Assembly (NCBI GenBank): GCA_002691885.1
Contig: NZJB01000027.1
Span: 34,765 to 40,609 of the forward strand
Reading direction: 5' to 3'
Origin: Gammaproteobacteria bacterium
GTDB lineage: Bacteria; Pseudomonadota; Gammaproteobacteria; Pseudomonadales; Pseudohongiellaceae
DNA length: 5,845 nt
A model generated the notes under the pieces. That model worked only from the letters and a program-made list of their open reading frames with translations, had not been told where the DNA came from and ran no database searches. Positions 1 to 5,809 of the stretch are shown here, piece after piece. How positions within the stretch are numbered: position 1 is the first letter of the stretch; each line of letters opens with the position of its first letter. Made by a program: the position numbers and the translations under genes.

Positions 1-393
1 GATTCCGCAGAGCGGGGTCTGCGAGAAACGCTGGATACGGTGAGTCGGTCGGGAAAAGGCTCCTTTCTTGCCGTACTCAAGCGACTCGGGCCTGCCAATG
101 GCAACTGGTTGAGCTTCCCCAGCGAGGGCGTCACGCTGACGCTTGATTTCAAATACGAGGCCGAACTGCTCCCGCTGCTGGATCGGCTGGACGAGATCGT
201 TCTGGCATCGGGCGGACGTCTTTATCTGGCGAAAGATGCGCGAATGAGTGCTGCGGTATTCAGACAGGGTTACCCTACATGGCACCAATTCAAAGCCCTG
301 AAAGACCGGATTGATCCGGCCGGAATACTTGGTTCACTGCAATCGGATCGGCTTGGGCTTACCCAAGCCGGCGTGAGGTCATCTCAGTCATGA
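1..393 (+). CDS. dprE1: DprE1-like FAD-dependent oxidase, C-terminal part (5' end outside window)
   Basis: The frame is open to the first base, so this is the last 130 codons of a gene whose family is about 440-460 residues long. An internal GTG at 40 is probably not the real start. In the family, DprE1 oxidises C2 of polyprenyl-phospho-ribose to a keto intermediate using FAD, at the membrane or periplasmic side. What is visible is the C-terminal substrate domain: an FLxVLKxxGPxN block, LSFP, an LDF strand, and then GGRLYLAKDxRM (codons near 211-243). The last of these matches the block carrying the essential lysine of Mycobacterium DprE1 (K418); here it is the Lys at 232-234. The closing DPxGxxxSxxxxRLGL tail is also typical. 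The position equivalent to the benzothiazinone-binding Cys387 is Thr (139-141). Its TGA overlaps the ATG of the next gene (ATGA), so the two are translationally coupled. The N-terminal FAD domain cannot be judged. Recognition is by remembered similarity, with high confidence in the family. Confidence 0.87.
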   Translation, partial: DSAERGLRETLDTVSRSGKGSFLAVLKRLGPANGNWLSFPSEGVTLTLDFKYEAELLPLLDRLDEIVLASGGRLYLAKDARMSAAVFRQGYPTWHQFKALKDRIDPAGILGSLQSDRLGLTQAGVRSSQS

Positions 394-1130
394 ATATTCT
401 TCTGATCGGCGCAAGTTCTGCAATCGCCACCGCAGTTGCAAGGCGCTATGCAGCCCATCAGAGCGGCCTGTTCCTGATTGCACGCGATGGCTCGCGATTG
501 GCGCCTCAAAAGCAAGATCTCACGATTCGCGGAGCAGCGCGGGTCGGAACCCATGAGCTGGATCTGTTGAGTAATGAAGAACATGAAGCCGCGATAAACG
601 CCGCGATTCAATTCTTTGATGAGGGCGACATCGACCTCGTCCTGATCTGTCACGGTTCGCTTCCAGATCAGGAGGCGGCAGAACAAGATTTTGATCTTGC
701 TCGACGTGAAATTGACATCAATGGCTTGAGCGTCATCTCTTTGCTCACTCGGCTGGCACCTCACTTTAAAAAGCAAGGTCACGGGTTGCTGGCGGTAGTC
801 ACCTCAGTCGCTGGCGACCGTGGCAGGCAGCCCAATTTTGTTTACGGCGCAGCCAAGGCTTTGGTCTCAACCTACCTGCAGGGTCTGCGGGGGAAGCTCT
901 TACCATACGGCGTCGACGTATTGGACATCCGACCCGGGCTGGTGGATTCGCCGATGACGCAGCAGTTTGACAAAGGCTTCCTCTGGTCTTCCCCTGAACT
1001 TGTTGCCAGAAAAATAGAAAAGGCTGTCGGGCGCAAAAAGCACACAGTCTACATTCCGGGTTACTGGCGACTGATCATGGCTGTTGTGCGATTAATACCG
1101 GAAGCCGTCTTCAAGCGGCTCAAGTTCTAG
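390..1130 (+). CDS. dprE2: DprE2-like short-chain dehydrogenase (keto-ribose to arabinose reductase)
   Basis: A 246-residue classical SDR. In the family, DprE2 uses NAD(P)H to reduce the 2-keto intermediate made by DprE1, giving polyprenyl-phospho-D-arabinose. Visible motifs are the nucleotide-binding GASSAIA loop (residues 7-13, in place of TGxxxGIG), Asp58 in LDLL, a CHG in the NAG position (87-89), Asn111, Ser139 in TSVAG, and the YGAAK active site (Tyr152, Lys156). The RPGLVDSPM segment (181-189) follows the active site. The C-terminus from about 225 is hydrophobic and basic (YWRLIMAVVRLIP), which could hold the enzyme at the membrane beside its lipid substrate. The ATG at 390 overlaps the upstream stop by four bases, and a TGAGGT ribosome binding site lies about 10 nt before it (374-379). 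Another SDR specificity is possible on sequence alone. The pairing with a DprE1 homologue and a UbiA protein is what supports DprE2. Confidence 0.88.
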   Translation: MNILLIGASSAIATAVARRYAAHQSGLFLIARDGSRLAPQKQDLTIRGAARVGTHELDLLSNEEHEAAINAAIQFFDEGDIDLVLICHGSLPDQEAAEQDFDLARREIDINGLSVISLLTRLAPHFKKQGHGLLAVVTSVAGDRGRQPNFVYGAAKALVSTYLQGLRGKLLPYGVDVLDIRPGLVDSPMTQQFDKGFLWSSPELVARKIEKAVGRKKHTVYIPGYWRLIMAVVRLIPEAVFKRLKF

Positions 1131-1133
1131 GCC

Positions 1134-2567
1134 TTGACTAAGTTCACCTCAACAGACAGCGAGGTTCTGCCTCTATTCGTCGATCTGGACGGCACCCTGA
1201 TCAAGACCGATCTGATGTTTGAGTCTGTTTGCGTGCTGCTCAAACGAAATCCGTTCAATCTGGTAACAATGGCCATCTGGCTTTGCAAAGGTAAAGCGTA
1301 TCTGAAAGCACGACTAGCCGAACGAGTGGACCTCAGTTTCAGCGGTTGGCCTTTTAATGAAGAGTTTCTTGATTTCCTGAACGACGAAAAGCGGACCGGG
1401 CGACAGCTGGTTTTGATTTCAGCTGCCAATGAACGTGCACTTAAGAAGTTCGCCGAACCGCTCCAGCTGTTCGACACCTGCTTAGGCAGCGATGAGCAGA
1501 TCAATCTGAAAGCCGCAGCAAAACGCCAGCGTATCGAGGTATTCACCCGTGGCAAACCGTTCAGCTATGCTGGCAATTCAAGAGCAGATGTCCCTGTCTG
1601 GGAAGCAGCAGCAGAAGTCATTCGCGTGAACTGCAGCAGTTCACTCGCCAGAGATCTATGTGACACGCAGCCGAGCAGAGATTTTGACCTGCCCGGCTCA
1701 AAGGTCCGGTATTTATGGCAGGCCATGCGGCCACATCAGTGGGTGAAAAATGGTCTGTTGTTTATTCCTCTCACGCTGGCGCATCAAATTAGTGACGCGC
1801 ATCGCCTGCTGCACACTTTTATTGGCTTCATCTGTTTTTGTCTGGTGGCATCCAGTGTGTACCTCAGCAACGACCTGATGGATCTGGAGTCCGATCGCTT
1901 GCACAGCACAAAAAAAACGAGACCGCTGGCTGCCGGTACCCTGCCGATTCAGATCGGTATGGTGGCGGCCATTGTTCTGCTCCTAGCCGCGTTTGCACTT
2001 GCCCACCTGCAGACCAGAGAATTCGTGGTCATTCTTTTGGGATACTGGATGCTCGCCGTACTCTACAGCGTGCTGCTGAAACGTCTTTTTCTTCTGGATT
2101 TGGTCACGCTGGCAAGCTTGTACTCCCTGCGGATTGAGGCCGGAGCGCAGGCCGCGCAAGTCAATGCTTCGATTTGGCTGTTAGGGTTCACGATGACCTT
2201 GTTCTTTGGACTGGCTGCACTAAAGCGTGTTGTCGAATTAAGCAAATCAACCCATGCCGAAGCATTGCCGGGGCGAGCCTATACCCGGAGCGATCTGACG
2301 GCGCTAACCGCGCAGGGCATTTTCGCCTGTGCCTGTTCCGTGTTGATATTTATCTTTTACATCTATGCGGTTGAGACCCGGGCTTTATACGGTTCGCCGG
2401 AAAGGCTTTGGCCGATTGCCGGCCTGCTGGGTGGGATCTTGTTCAGAGCCTGGTGGTTAGCGCGGAAGGGGGCACTGAATGAAGACCCGGTTCTGCTGGC
2501 AGTGTCAGACCGCCCGAGTCAGGTTGCTACGGCACTTATGTTTGTCGTGCTCTGGTTTGCCATCTGA
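1134..2567 (+). CDS. HAD-domain/UbiA prenyltransferase fusion, probable polyprenyl-phospho-ribose-5-phosphate synthase
   Basis: A 477-residue two-domain protein, close in length to the known HAD-UbiA fusions of about 480 residues. Residues 13-175 form a HAD-like domain: motif I DLDGT (17-21), Ser96 in LISAAN as motif II, candidate motif III lysines 126/130, and GNSRAD (147-152) as motif IV, with Asn148 where many HAD phosphatases have Asp. Residues 195-477 are an integral-membrane UbiA domain with about eight or nine hydrophobic helices. It has RPHQWVKN (199-206), the Mg-prenyl-phosphate motif NDLMDLESD (246-254), and a second conserved block YSVLLKRLFLLDLVTLASLY (311-330) followed by LRIEAG. 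By analogy to mycobacterial Rv3806c the UbiA half would join PRPP to polyprenyl phosphate, and the HAD half could remove the 5-phosphate; both are inferences. The TTG start is forced: an in-frame TAG ends at 1130 and the next ATG would remove the DxDGT motif. There is no good ribosome binding site. Menaquinone or heme prenyltransfer is less likely given the neighbours. Confidence 0.87.
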   Translation: MTKFTSTDSEVLPLFVDLDGTLIKTDLMFESVCVLLKRNPFNLVTMAIWLCKGKAYLKARLAERVDLSFSGWPFNEEFLDFLNDEKRTGRQLVLISAANERALKKFAEPLQLFDTCLGSDEQINLKAAAKRQRIEVFTRGKPFSYAGNSRADVPVWEAAAEVIRVNCSSSLARDLCDTQPSRDFDLPGSKVRYLWQAMRPHQWVKNGLLFIPLTLAHQISDAHRLLHTFIGFICFCLVASSVYLSNDLMDLESDRLHSTKKTRPLAAGTLPIQIGMVAAIVLLLAAFALAHLQTREFVVILLGYWMLAVLYSVLLKRLFLLDLVTLASLYSLRIEAGAQAAQVNASIWLLGFTMTLFFGLAALKRVVELSKSTHAEALPGRAYTRSDLTALTAQGIFACACSVLIFIFYIYAVETRALYGSPERLWPIAGLLGGILFRAWWLARKGALNEDPVLLAVSDRPSQVATALMFVVLWFAI

Positions 2568-2583
2568 TGATCCCGCTGAATTG

Positions 2584-2601
2584 GACGCTCATACCAGCGT
2601 C
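2584..2601. repeat. Short perfect inverted repeat in the convergent junction
   Basis: GACGCT-CATACC-AGCGTC forms a 6-bp perfect stem with a 6-nt loop. It lies 17 bases after the prenyltransferase stop and touches the stop codon of the minus-strand small ORF. On the plus strand it is followed by an A-rich run (AGAAAAAAC), not by T residues, and on the minus strand the T-run comes before the stem. It is therefore not a standard intrinsic terminator, but it may stabilise or attenuate the convergent transcripts. Confidence 0.4.
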
Positions 2602-2746
2602 AGAAAAAACCGATCGAGCCTGAGTCCGCCGGCCGCATCAAACCACCATGCTCAGAATACCTGTAGATCCGATCATCCGCCTGCACGGCAGGCAAACCCA
2701 TTGTCATGGAGAACAAGGCGATTAGCACAACATGCATCTTTTTCAC
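2600..2746 (-). CDS. Small predicted secreted peptide (48 aa), unknown function
   Basis: I do not recognise a family with confidence. The peptide starts VKKMHVV (GTG read as Met), has a hydrophobic core LIALFSMTMGLP and a signal peptidase I site after AVQA (residue 23). This would leave a mature peptide of 25 residues beginning DDRIYRYSEHGG. The GTG at 2746 is chosen because GGGAGGAAG (2760-2752) lies before it with 8 nt between the GGAGG core and the start. The downstream ATG (2737) is 17 nt from the core, and a longer version from 2830 ignores this site. The mature start resembles the IYRWxDExG opening of DUF4124 proteins, so this may be a short or decayed member. Neither other frame continues such a domain before a stop. 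It converges on the prenyltransferase gene 32 bases away and follows the SnoaL-like gene on the same strand after 129 bases without a recognisable promoter or terminator. Confidence 0.5.
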   Translation of the reverse strand: MKKMHVVLIALFSMTMGLPAVQADDRIYRYSEHGGLMRPADSGSIGFF

Positions 2747-2751
2747 AGTGA

Positions 2752-2760
2752 CTTCCTCCC
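2752..2760 (-). promoter_or_regulatory. Strong Shine-Dalgarno site for the 48-aa secreted peptide
   Basis: Read on the minus strand this is GGGAGGAAG, an almost complete anti-16S match. The GGAGG core sits 8 nt before the GTG at 2746. It is the best ribosome binding site in the window and decides the start of the small ORF. Confidence 0.6.
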
Positions 2761-2875
2761 AAGGTACTGGGTTGTGGAGGCCTGTGCGCAGAGAGTTGAA
2801 CGGAATGTGAACTGGCCAGAAAAGCGCCACCGAAGCTCTCAGGACATTTTCCAGACTGCGTGGCGTGGCGGCCAG

Positions 2876-3250
2876 TCAGGCCAGTGCAGCGGAGAGCTCG
2901 GCTGCAGCCGCCGTATCGACATACTCTCTGAGCTGCATGATCTTGCCATTCTCGATGTCAGCAACGACGCAGGCGGCCAGCGTCAGCTGGCTGCCATTGG
3001 GCAGCGTCCCCGTCACCGTGTGTTCCTCGACGAAACCCCTGTCAGTGGCGCTGCGAATGACTTCTTCGTAATGGAAATTATCGACTATGGCACTCACAGC
3101 CTGGGAAAACTGGATGAGCGTTTCGACATCAAACTCGTTATTCAGATTCTGTCGTGCCCTAAACTCCGGTGCACACAAACTTCGAACGGTATCCATGTCT
3201 CCTATCTCAAAGGCCGTAAACAGGTCGGCGGCAATTTGCTGGTTGTCCAT
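2876..3250 (-). CDS. SnoaL-like / NTF2-fold small protein
   Basis: A 124-residue protein with the layout of the SnoaL-like polyketide cyclase/ketosteroid isomerase superfamily. An N-terminal helix pair (NQQIAADLFTAFEIGDMDTV, residues 3-22) precedes CAPEFRAR. A helix follows at 42-58, then curved-sheet strands with GTLPNGSQLTLAACVVADIENGKI (81-104) and the closing LREYVD (107-112). The length is normal for a single-domain member. The fold is an alpha+beta cone with a central pocket; members range from isomerases and hydrolases to non-enzymatic binders, so no substrate can be named. The C-terminus is alanine-rich (DTAAAAELSAALA). The ATG at 3250 has GAGGA (3262-3258) with 7-nt spacing. It begins 39 nt after the SRAP gene on the same strand with no terminator visible between them, so co-transcription is likely. 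No signal peptide is seen, which points to the cytoplasm. A plus-strand ORF covering the same bases is judged an artefact. Confidence 0.85.
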   Translation of the reverse strand: MDNQQIAADLFTAFEIGDMDTVRSLCAPEFRARQNLNNEFDVETLIQFSQAVSAIVDNFHYEEVIRSATDRGFVEEHTVTGTLPNGSQLTLAACVVADIENGKIMQLREYVDTAAAAELSAALA

Positions 3251-3289
3251 CTTCGTATCCTCAGTAGGTGAATATCGGTTGGCCTGGTG

Positions 3290-3979
3290 TCAGCTAACAA
3301 TCATGAAAGAGTCTTCGATCGGGTTCCAGAGACTCGGCTTTCCGATGCGGGTCACTCTCATGGCACTTGGCGCACGCGGCTCGAGCCACAGGGCAAACTG
3401 TTCCACATCAGTAAAGTCGGGATCAAGCCACTTAGCGATCAAATCCCCATCCATAAGGTCGAGCATCAGAGGCATCGATTTCGGATGAATGTTGTCCCAC
3501 TGCGGCGACAGCGGAGGAAGGGTGATGATCGAAGCTGCGTAAACACTCTCTCCTGTCTGCTGATCGAGGTATTCCTGGTACAGCCCGCCGAAGGCAATGG
3601 CTGCTCCCTCCAATTCGATCATGTGATAGGTTTTCTTATCACCCAGACCCTCAACAAAAGCACTTGCCGGAATAATACAGCGTGATTCCCGATAGGGAAT
3701 GTAAGAAATGCCCTGCGGCTTATGCAATTTGTCAGAACGGGAGTTGAAGCTGACGTATCGGTAATCGGGCTTTAGCGTTTTACGATCGAGGAACAACCAC
3801 CAGATGGCCTGTGAAACCCTGCGCTCTTTGGCAAGCCCCAAACGACTTTCATAAATTATGGCGATTTGTCCGCCGGGCGGAATATCCTGACTGATGCAGC
3901 TGTTGGGAATCTGAACACCCAGCGAATCACATAGACTACGCACTTCGGGACTGTCGATAAGATTGAAGCGTCCGCACAT
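3290..3979 (-). CDS. SRAP-domain protein (YedK/HMCES-like abasic-site DNA-protein crosslinker), divergent type
   Basis: A 229-residue single SRAP (SOS response-associated peptidase) domain. Known members remove Met1, then use Cys2 to form a thiazolidine crosslink with abasic sites in single-stranded DNA, shielding them at replication forks. Visible features are MCGRF at the very start (Cys2), FNSRSDK with Asn79, CIIPASAFVEG with Glu110, and NIHPKSMPLML with His165. These correspond to the Cys/Asn/Glu/His active-site set of E. coli YedK. Compared with the common form, the WGLIPSW block reads AIWWLFLDRK and the usual YEW around the glutamate is VEG. It therefore looks like a divergent subfamily, though the catalytic residues are kept. 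The ATG at 3979 is fixed by the need for Cys at position 2, and the ribosome binding site is weak. It diverges from the esterase gene, with a 105-bp gap carrying a candidate promoter, and leads the probable SRAP-SnoaL operon. Confidence 0.9.
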   Translation of the reverse strand: MCGRFNLIDSPEVRSLCDSLGVQIPNSCISQDIPPGGQIAIIYESRLGLAKERRVSQAIWWLFLDRKTLKPDYRYVSFNSRSDKLHKPQGISYIPYRESRCIIPASAFVEGLGDKKTYHMIELEGAAIAFGGLYQEYLDQQTGESVYAASIITLPPLSPQWDNIHPKSMPLMLDLMDGDLIAKWLDPDFTDVEQFALWLEPRAPSAMRVTRIGKPSLWNPIEDSFMIVS

Positions 3980-3998
3980 TGCATTTACGCTCAGGGCA

Positions 3999-4026
3999 AT
4001 AGTAAAGTCGGAAGCTCCAGTGTCAG
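3999..4026 (-). promoter_or_regulatory. Candidate sigma-70 promoter for the SRAP gene
   Basis: On the minus strand, CTGACA (4026-4021, 5 of 6 to TTGACA) is separated by 16 nt from TACTAT (4004-3999, 4 of 6 to TATAAT). Transcription would begin about 12 nt before the SRAP ATG, giving a very short leader. This agrees with the lack of a clear Shine-Dalgarno site. It is a pattern match only. Confidence 0.35.
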
Positions 4027-4055
4027 TTGAGCTGCTGAGACTTCCCGTGAAACTG

Positions 4056-4071
4056 CTCTATATAAAAACAA
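4056..4071 (+). promoter_or_regulatory. AT-rich box: -10-like element and degenerate LexA-like site before the esterase
   Basis: CTCTATATAAAAACAA contains TATATA/TATAAA, a possible -10 element for the esterase gene, but no good -35 is found at 16-18 nt spacing. The 16 bases also match the LexA consensus CTGTATATATATACAG at 12 positions. The G of CTG and the G of CAG, both important in enterobacterial LexA sites, are missing. It lies 76 bp upstream of the SRAP start and 13 bp before the esterase ATG. Confidence 0.25.
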
Positions 4072-4072
4072 C

Positions 4073-4078
4073 AAGGGA
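4073..4078 (+). promoter_or_regulatory. Ribosome binding site of the esterase gene
   Basis: AAGGGA lies 6 nt before the ATG at 4085. It fixes that start, which also gives a complete signal peptide. Confidence 0.5.
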
Positions 4079-4084
4079 ATCGCT

Positions 4085-5749
4085 ATGCAAGAAGTAAGAA
4101 CATTCTGCCGGATGCTTTGCTTGGCCAGCCTGGCTGCGCTGTGGTGTTTGTCGGCGACTGACCCGGCAACAGCCCAGGTCATAGTGGAAGGAAAGCTGCG
4201 CTGTGAAGCCCTGCTGGACAGCCGCAATCTGACTTTAACCCGAGCAGAAATCGCTGAAAATCCGGAGGATGGATCTGCCTATTGCTATGTGCGAGGCATT
4301 ATCAGTCCAGCGATTCACTTTCATGCACAATTGCCGCTGCCTGTTAACTGGAACGGGCGCTTTCTTCAATGGGGCGATGGTGGCAAGGACGGAGATCTGG
4401 ACTTTGCGAACCATCGGGTTGCAGAAGGCTACGCGGTCACTAACAGCAATATGGGACACGATAACGGCGTTGAGCCCGGAGCCTCTTTCGGTTTCAACAA
4501 CCGTCAGGCTGAAATAGATTTTGGCTATCGCGCGGTACACCTCACCGTCATGGCGGGCAAACGGCTGGTCAGAGAATACTACGGAGACAATGCAGAGTAC
4601 TCGTATTTTGAAGGTTGCTCTCAGGGCGGTCGTCAGGCGTTCATGTCTGCTCAGCGCTACCCACAAGACTTCGATGGGATTATCGCCGGCGCGCCGGCAT
4701 TCAATTACCAGGGCCTCAATGCCGCCGGCACCTGGAACCTGCAGCGCATCTTCCGTAACAATCTGGTGGGTAATCTGGCAGCAGATAGCACCGGTGATGG
4801 CAGTCCTGACAGTCTGGCGCTGCTCGACAAACTTCACGACAGAGTGTTGCTGATTTGCGACGCCAGGGACGGGGTGCGAGATGGCGTTATCGGTGATCCG
4901 CTTGCTTGCGATTTCAACCCATCGGTCGATCTTTCTGATCTGATGTGCTCCAGTGATACAGCCGGAAGCGATTGCTTCACCACTGCTCAATTACAAACCA
5001 TTAACGACCTTTACAACGGTCCCTCAGACTCATCAGGCAGGGCGGTCTATCCCGGCAAAATGTTCGGCTCCGAACTGCGATGGGCGGGGTACTACATCCC
5101 CTGGCAAGGAAACGGCATGGGTCCATCAAAGCTAATGGGAGTCGCTGGCGATCACATGAACTACCTGTTTTATGAAGAAGACCCGGGCGTTACGGTGCCT
5201 GATGTTCGAGACGTCACCTATCAGGCGGACACCGAGGGCGTAATGCCGGAATTTCACTGGATTGACTGGAACATCGACGACTTCTTTTCCGGCAAGGGTG
5301 ATCTGATGAAATCCATCACCGACGCCAATGACCCTGACCTGTCACGCTATTTGGTCGATGCTGGGGGCAAGATGCTGATTTATCATGGACTGGTGGACAC
5401 GCTTATTGTGGCAACGGATACCATCGACTATTACAACGACATGGTCGATCAGACGTTTGCTGGCAGTATGGACGCTGCTCAGGATCACGCCCGACTGTTC
5501 CTCGCACCCGGTATGGGACACTGCCGGGGCGGCCCGGGTCCGGACACCTGGGACAATCTTGTCCCGCTGGTAGACTGGGTGGAAAACGGCGTCGCACCAG
5601 ATCGCATCACAGCCACCCACAGTACCGATGGACAAATCGATAATGAAAGACCGCTGTGTGTCTATCCGCAACAGGCCCGATACGTCGGGCCGGCCGGCAG
5701 CGCTGATAATCCCGCAAACTGGCGGGCGGAGAATTTCCAGTGTCATTAG
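4085..5749 (+). CDS. Secreted tannase/feruloyl esterase-family hydrolase (MHETase-related fold)
   Basis: A complete 554-residue member of the tannase family of alpha/beta hydrolases, which cleave phenolic esters such as gallates, feruloyl or chlorogenic esters; MHETase also belongs here. A Sec signal peptide (residues 1-30, cleavage after ATA) sends it to the periplasm or outside. The catalytic core shows the CS-D-HC signature: Cys178-Ser179 in GCSQGGRQ, Asp438 in YHGLVDTL, and His479-Cys480 in GMGHCRGG. The two cysteines are expected to bond and tie the nucleophile to the histidine. CDARDGVRDGVIGDPLAC (258-275) is the calcium loop closed by a disulfide. Residues about 280-410 are the likely lid that sets substrate choice. 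The mature chain has exactly ten cysteines (40, 67, 178, 258, 275, 288, 297, 480, 525, 553). The AAGGGA site supports the start. It stands alone on the plus strand, divergent from the SRAP gene. Substrate is not deducible; an aromatic ester is the family expectation. Confidence 0.92.
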   Translation: MQEVRTFCRMLCLASLAALWCLSATDPATAQVIVEGKLRCEALLDSRNLTLTRAEIAENPEDGSAYCYVRGIISPAIHFHAQLPLPVNWNGRFLQWGDGGKDGDLDFANHRVAEGYAVTNSNMGHDNGVEPGASFGFNNRQAEIDFGYRAVHLTVMAGKRLVREYYGDNAEYSYFEGCSQGGRQAFMSAQRYPQDFDGIIAGAPAFNYQGLNAAGTWNLQRIFRNNLVGNLAADSTGDGSPDSLALLDKLHDRVLLICDARDGVRDGVIGDPLACDFNPSVDLSDLMCSSDTAGSDCFTTAQLQTINDLYNGPSDSSGRAVYPGKMFGSELRWAGYYIPWQGNGMGPSKLMGVAGDHMNYLFYEEDPGVTVPDVRDVTYQADTEGVMPEFHWIDWNIDDFFSGKGDLMKSITDANDPDLSRYLVDAGGKMLIYHGLVDTLIVATDTIDYYNDMVDQTFAGSMDAAQDHARLFLAPGMGHCRGGPGPDTWDNLVPLVDWVENGVAPDRITATHSTDGQIDNERPLCVYPQQARYVGPAGSADNPANWRAENFQCH

Positions 5750-5766
5750 AGCAGGCGCGTCCTGCT
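5750..5766. repeat. Short inverted repeat directly after the esterase stop codon
   Basis: AGCAGG-CGCGT-CCTGCT forms a perfect 6-bp stem with a 5-nt loop, starting on the base after the TAG. It is followed by AACGGAACC, not a T-run, so it is not a typical intrinsic terminator. A role in 3'-end protection or as part of a factor-dependent terminator is possible. Confidence 0.4.
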
Positions 5767-5809
5767 AACGGAACCTGACAATCCGAAATCGTTTAAAAAA
5801 CCGGCAGAG

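Noticed and set aside
40..42. GTG as the start of the DprE1-like gene
   Set aside because: The frame is open through to base 1, and the protein would lack its FAD domain. The window edge has cut the gene.
2600..2830. 76-residue form of the small secreted ORF starting at 2830
   Set aside because: The extra N-terminus would bury the signal peptide, and the strong Shine-Dalgarno site lies inside it, just before the GTG at 2746.
2732..3271. 179-codon plus-strand open frame
   Set aside because: It lies antisense to the SnoaL-like gene, whose protein has clear family motifs and a good ribosome binding site. The plus-strand product shows no domain or start signal.
3287..3685. Plus-strand frames of about 130 codons over the SRAP gene
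   Set aside because: The minus strand carries the full SRAP motif set in order; the plus-strand translations have no recognisable features.
4092..4147. Lipoprotein signal in the esterase leader
   Set aside because: The cysteines at residues 8, 11 and 21 are not preceded by a lipobox (Trp sits before Cys21), while an ATA signal peptidase I site fits at residue 30.
4235..4990. 251-codon minus-strand open frame inside the esterase
   Set aside because: It is antisense to the conserved catalytic half of the esterase, and its product looks like random composition without domains.
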